A DNA stretch of 36,071 bases from an uncultured Fibrobacter sp. Its GTDB lineage: Bacteria > Fibrobacterota > Fibrobacteria > Fibrobacterales > Fibrobacteraceae. The stretch spans positions 1 through 36,071 of the forward strand of contig CAMHDS010000017.1 of NCBI GenBank assembly GCA_946183925.1. Direction: 5' to 3'. The position numbers and the translations under genes are program-made. Within the stretch, counting starts at the first letter, position 1. Every line of letters starts with the position of its first letter. The notes beneath the pieces are model-generated. The model did no database searches and had not been told where the DNA came from. It was given only the letters and a program-made list of their open reading frames with translations. Shown here piece after piece: positions 32,526-36,071 of this stretch.

Positions 32526-32909
32526 TTACTTTTCCAAAGCCTTCACGACATCCACATCTGCGGGTAGCCAGTTTACAGAATGAAGTTCTGACATGCTTAA
32601 CCATTTGGCTGCTTCATGTTCCAAAAGCTCCGGCGCCTTGCCACCCACAATCGTGCAGAAAAAGCAATGCATGGTCAAATGAAATGTCGGATAATCGTAA
32701 TCAACCGTGCATAGAAAATCACCGACAGAAACATTGATAGCGAGTTCTTCGTTCAGTTCACGAGCTAGAGCCTGTTGCGGTGTTTCGCCAGGTTCCATCT
32801 TGCCGCCGGGAAATTCCCAGCCATCTTTGAATTCTCCGTAACCGCGCTGGGTTGCGAATATCTTATCACCATCTTTGATGATGCCTGCTACAACTTCGAT
32901 ACGCTTCAT
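32526..32909 (-). CDS. mutT: MutT-type NUDIX hydrolase (copy 2)
   Basis: 127 aa. The Nudix box GGKMEPGETPQQALARELNEELA matches copy 1 apart from one residue, and most of the protein is collinear (TVDYDYPTFHLTMHCFFCTI, LLEHEAAKWL, LHSVNWLPADV). Predicted to hydrolyse oxidised or non-canonical nucleoside triphosphates. Its ATG is one base after the helicase stop (TGA-A-ATG), so expression is coupled to the helicase. Codons are more AT-rich than in copy 1, in line with the helicase. This suggests it travels with the helicase as a unit and is not a recent local duplicate. Confidence 0.93.
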   Translation of the reverse strand: MKRIEVVAGIIKDGDKIFATQRGYGEFKDGWEFPGGKMEPGETPQQALARELNEELAINVSVGDFLCTVDYDYPTFHLTMHCFFCTIVGGKAPELLEHEAAKWLSMSELHSVNWLPADVDVVKALEK

Positions 32910-32910
32910 T

Positions 32911-35790
32911 TCATCCTACCAAGTATTCATAAATGTCCTGTCGTACAGGAGTTTCAAGATTATAAGTTATTTCAACAGCCGTTTTTGTTGTTTCGGGCAT
33001 AACAAAATCCATTGTTGAGCCTGTCGCATGTAAACGTCCTAAATAGTAAAATTCCTTAGAAGTATGATCGTCTTTATTCTTTCGAACAAATAAGTCCATT
33101 TTGATGCCCCTATGGTCTGCTTCAATGGCGGCTTTCACATCTTCAGATTTCGACGTTCTTCCCGATTTTGATATCGCAATCAATGTACCTTCATCAATAA
33201 ATCGATCTTCATATCGTGTTGTTGCGCTTATATTGTCGTTTTTCTCATAATTAATGAAAACAGGGTACGTCTGCGTATTCTTATCATATTTATAACCACC
33301 GATGTTCAATGAGACCTCGCTCTTTTCCCAATCCAAGAGACGACATACATCTTCGTAAGTGTATTTTTCGTAAAGGCAGAAAGATGTATCCTTGTAGCGA
33401 TGGCAAAAATATTTTCTATTGCGGAACAAACCGAACTTTACGACTTCCGTCATTTGTCGCCGGAACTCATTATTGTCAAGTAGTTCATTGAACTTTGAGG
33501 AAATGCAAAAGTCGTTTCCATCATTTTCGATGAATGTAACATCAGCATAAGTATCTTTAGCGGCACCCGACGTAAATTGACCGGTTAAAATGTTTTCAAC
33601 ATTCTTTTGAGTTTTTTCGTTGACGCTAATGCTGAAATCATTTTGCATTTTACTCATCACTCGGGACATGACATTTCTGTTATTTCCACCTAATAGTTCG
33701 TCAAGAATCAGAAGCTCGTGCAATCGCTTGCCATTTGCAAATTTCGTTGAGACATATTCCAGATACTTTTCTTCAATGGTACTGAAATCAACTTTGTATT
33801 CGTCCTTCTCGACTTTCTTCAGAAATTTATGATATGAACCTAAAGATGCATTTTCAAAAATACGCATGACGTCAATTTCGCCATATTCTTCGTAATCCAT
33901 CAAGTTAGGAATTCTACCCAATTTGTATTTCAAGTTCTTGTAGCATTCCTTAATTAATTTCATCTCGCTGAAGTTAGCCGAGTCAATGGATTCATAAATT
34001 CGTTTGCGGGCAATTTCATCAAAATGTATTGTGGAGGCACCCTCTAATGCTTTGACTCCCTGACGGACATAACGTCGGATATTATCCTTGTTATATGTCC
34101 TGTCTCCTGACAAAGCGATGGGAATCATGTAGTTGTTACTATAGTTTCCTATAAAATCAAGAATCATCACAAATTCTTTGTTTTTTGCCTTACGGAGACC
34201 TCGCCCCAGCTGCTGCACAAATATAATGGGAGATTCTGTAGGTCGAAGCATCAAAATCTGGTTTACTTGTGGAATGTCAATACCTTCGTTGAAAATATCC
34301 ACCGTAAAGATGTAATCTAAACCACCATCCCATTCATCTTGCTCAAGTTGCTTGACACAATTTTCTCTTGTATCTTGGGAATCTGCTCCAGATAATGCGA
34401 TTGTTCTATACCCACGTTCATTGAATTTTTTTGAGAGTTCTTTTGATTCTTCAAGAGTGCTGCAGAAAGCAAGTCCTTTTACACGATTTCCACTATGATC
34501 AAAATATTCTGCTTTCTTGATAATGAAATCAACACGTTCATCGCATACAAGCCTTGCAAAATCTCGTTTATCTTTTTCCTCACCATCAACAAAGATATCC
34601 GTAATGCCATAATAATGAAATGGGCAAAGAAGGTTTAGCCGCATGGCTTCCTGCAAGCGTATTTCATGCGCGATGTTGTGGTCAAACGCAGAGTATACAT
34701 CGAACTTATCAGTACGGTCAGGTGATGCCGTCATGCCAATCCACAAATCAGGATTGAAGTATGTCATCATATTCTGATAGCTCCCCGCACCTACGCGATG
34801 AGCCTCGTCCACAACGATAACTTGAAACTCTTGCTTTGCAAAATCTTTAAAATGCGTTGCCATCGTTTGCATGGTTGCGAAAATGAAATCACGATCAATT
34901 TCATGAGATGTGCCTGAATATAAACCAAATGTCTTTGTATCACCAAACACATTTTTGAATGACTCGATCGCCTTGCGAAGAATTTGCTCTCGATGAACCA
35001 GAAATAAAGCTCGCTTGGGGTTAATTTCTCTTAAAGCGAATGCCGCTGCATAAGTTTTTCCGGTTCCCGTTGCAGAAATCAATAGGGCGCGATGCTCGCC
35101 CATAGCACGGATTTCGTTCAACTTTCGAACGAATTCTAGCTGCATAGAATTCGGTTCCAGCAGAATTTGATCAAATGAGATTTTTTTAGAATCACGAATT
35201 ACTGCATCTTTTTCAAGTGCAATTTTTTGCTGTTGCAATTCTCTTGCAATACGTTTCTGCTCAATATAGATTTGTGTATACTCGTCAAGAATTTCTTCTG
35301 TAATTGGGAATGCGTTGGAGCTATTCCACAGGGATTCAAAATCTTCGATAACGCTTTTGTATAGCGAGGCATCATCTTCAACTGAAAAACAAGTATTCCA
35401 TTCCTTATTGACTGCGAGAGCGTTTCCTGTAAGGTTTGAACTTCCTATGGTGATGCTTATGACTTTTTCTTTAAAGAAAAGATATCCTTTAGTATGAAAC
35501 CCTTTTATGTTTTTGTCGCATCGGAAAAGTTTTACTTCAATATTTCTGTATTTACTGAGAGATCTGAGAGCTCCCGGTTCTGTAAAAGTCAGATAGTCCG
35601 TTGTTAGGATTTTTCCCGAAATACCACGATTCTCCAATTCAAGCAAAGTCTGTTTTAATGAGGCTAGCCCACTTTTGGATATAAATGCTACACTGATTAT
35701 AAACCGCTCACATTTAGACAATTCTTTTTCAAGAAACGCCTGCATGGTATTTCCGGGAGCATTAGAGATAAAGAAAATGTTATCTTCCAT
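32911..35790 (-). CDS. PLD-like nuclease / DEAH helicase / DUF3427 protein
   Basis: 959 aa from ATG 35790 (a TTG at 35802 is an alternative; neither has a clear ribosome binding site). Residues 1-170 form a PLD-like domain with HTKGYLFF (His99, Lys101) and GSSNLTGNAL. A superfamily 2 helicase follows: ISATGTGKT near 240, VVDEAHRVGAGSY near 325, GMTASPDRTD, and FNEGIDIPQVN with QQLGRGLRKAKNK. From about 600 the C-terminus matches DUF3427 architecture (RIPNLMDYEEYG, LGRLHATGSTMD). Such proteins resemble helicase-nuclease components of restriction or phage defence, but no function is established. Low GC relative to neighbours hints at transfer. Coupled to a NUDIX gene downstream and preceded by an unknown small protein. 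Confidence 0.9.
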   Translation of the reverse strand: MEDNIFFISNAPGNTMQAFLEKELSKCERFIISVAFISKSGLASLKQTLLELENRGISGKILTTDYLTFTEPGALRSLSKYRNIEVKLFRCDKNIKGFHTKGYLFFKEKVISITIGSSNLTGNALAVNKEWNTCFSVEDDASLYKSVIEDFESLWNSSNAFPITEEILDEYTQIYIEQKRIARELQQQKIALEKDAVIRDSKKISFDQILLEPNSMQLEFVRKLNEIRAMGEHRALLISATGTGKTYAAAFALREINPKRALFLVHREQILRKAIESFKNVFGDTKTFGLYSGTSHEIDRDFIFATMQTMATHFKDFAKQEFQVIVVDEAHRVGAGSYQNMMTYFNPDLWIGMTASPDRTDKFDVYSAFDHNIAHEIRLQEAMRLNLLCPFHYYGITDIFVDGEEKDKRDFARLVCDERVDFIIKKAEYFDHSGNRVKGLAFCSTLEESKELSKKFNERGYRTIALSGADSQDTRENCVKQLEQDEWDGGLDYIFTVDIFNEGIDIPQVNQILMLRPTESPIIFVQQLGRGLRKAKNKEFVMILDFIGNYSNNYMIPIALSGDRTYNKDNIRRYVRQGVKALEGASTIHFDEIARKRIYESIDSANFSEMKLIKECYKNLKYKLGRIPNLMDYEEYGEIDVMRIFENASLGSYHKFLKKVEKDEYKVDFSTIEEKYLEYVSTKFANGKRLHELLILDELLGGNNRNVMSRVMSKMQNDFSISVNEKTQKNVENILTGQFTSGAAKDTYADVTFIENDGNDFCISSKFNELLDNNEFRRQMTEVVKFGLFRNRKYFCHRYKDTSFCLYEKYTYEDVCRLLDWEKSEVSLNIGGYKYDKNTQTYPVFINYEKNDNISATTRYEDRFIDEGTLIAISKSGRTSKSEDVKAAIEADHRGIKMDLFVRKNKDDHTSKEFYYLGRLHATGSTMDFVMPETTKTAVEITYNLETPVRQDIYEYLVG

Positions 35791-35814
35791 GACGCTTTTC
35801 AAATTTAATGGTTT

Positions 35815-36071
35815 TTATCTTATAATCTCGTTCAAAATTATCGGCTTTTTCTCACCCATATACGGCAGCGCTCCGATGGTGTTGTAATCGACAAATTCTG
35901 CGGCTTCTTCATATGTCATCCCTTCGTTTAAAGCGAGGTGTTGGAGCATTTTTGGGTACGAATAGATGACGCGACCATCTTCACTTACGCCAACGATTGC
36001 CGAAAGATAATCGGGACTTTCGAGGACAACTGCGTCTTCATACCCGAGCTCGCAGAGGTAATCCTTGAGCG
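35815..36071 (-). CDS. Unknown protein, 5' part outside the window
   Basis: 84 codons plus stop, open to the window edge on the minus strand: YLCELGYEDAVVLESPDY, VGVSEDGRVIYSYPKMLQHL, EGMTYEEAAEFVDYNTIGAL and PYMGEKKPIIL. The sequence is compact, soluble and acidic. It looks like a small conserved protein of unknown role. It ends 24 bases before the helicase ATG, so the two may share a transcript. Confidence 0.75.
   Translation of the reverse strand, partial: LKDYLCELGYEDAVVLESPDYLSAIVGVSEDGRVIYSYPKMLQHLALNEGMTYEEAAEFVDYNTIGALPYMGEKKPIILNEIIR

Overview
The window looks like chromosomal DNA of a Fibrobacter-like bacterium (phylum Fibrobacterota). This is inferred from secreted proteins with type IX-style C-terminal sorting domains, several lipoproteins of Bacteroidetes/Fibrobacter flavour, a signal peptidase I with a large insertion, and moderate GC content. 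No rRNA or tRNA marker is present, so the genus is a judgement and not a proof.

Left edge (1-2.9 kb): a tandem duplication with a 1353-bp period. Each unit holds a RhuM-type DNA-binding protein with a PLD-like C-terminus. The two copies share a terminator-like leader hairpin, and each carries a perfect palindrome centred at the same nucleotide offset from the start codon, although the palindrome sequences are unrelated. A 450-bp convergent gap rich in REP-like hairpins follows.

Centre (2.9-28.4 kb): a minus-strand block, mostly tightly packed. In transcription order it holds an M6-like protease with a destroyed zinc site, a remnant of a lipase domain, a lipoprotein, a 3958-residue secreted lipase/adhesin-like protein with LamG and CBM3-like domains, a LolA-like periplasmic protein, a SUMF1-domain lipoprotein, an NlpE-like lipoprotein, a LytTR response regulator, signal peptidase I, an Ig-like lipoprotein and a DnaQ-DinG exonuclease-helicase. 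Several junctions overlap or abut (ATGA, TAG-G-ATG), so most of the block is probably polycistronic. Functionally it is a cell-envelope and secretion neighbourhood.

Right side (28.4-36.1 kb): a MutT-type NUDIX gene, a divergent glutathione peroxidase-OhrR peroxide-response pair with a promoter and a palindromic operator candidate, a YhcG/DUF1016 nuclease whose linker is built from in-frame hairpin repeats, a highly structured intergenic element, a small unknown gene, a second NUDIX gene coupled to a PLD-helicase-DUF3427 protein, and the 3' part of an unknown gene at the window edge. The RhuM pair, YhcG and the helicase/NUDIX pair resemble accessory or defence-type cargo. The strongest unexplained signal is the set of perfect in-frame palindromes in the RhuM paralogues and in yhcG.
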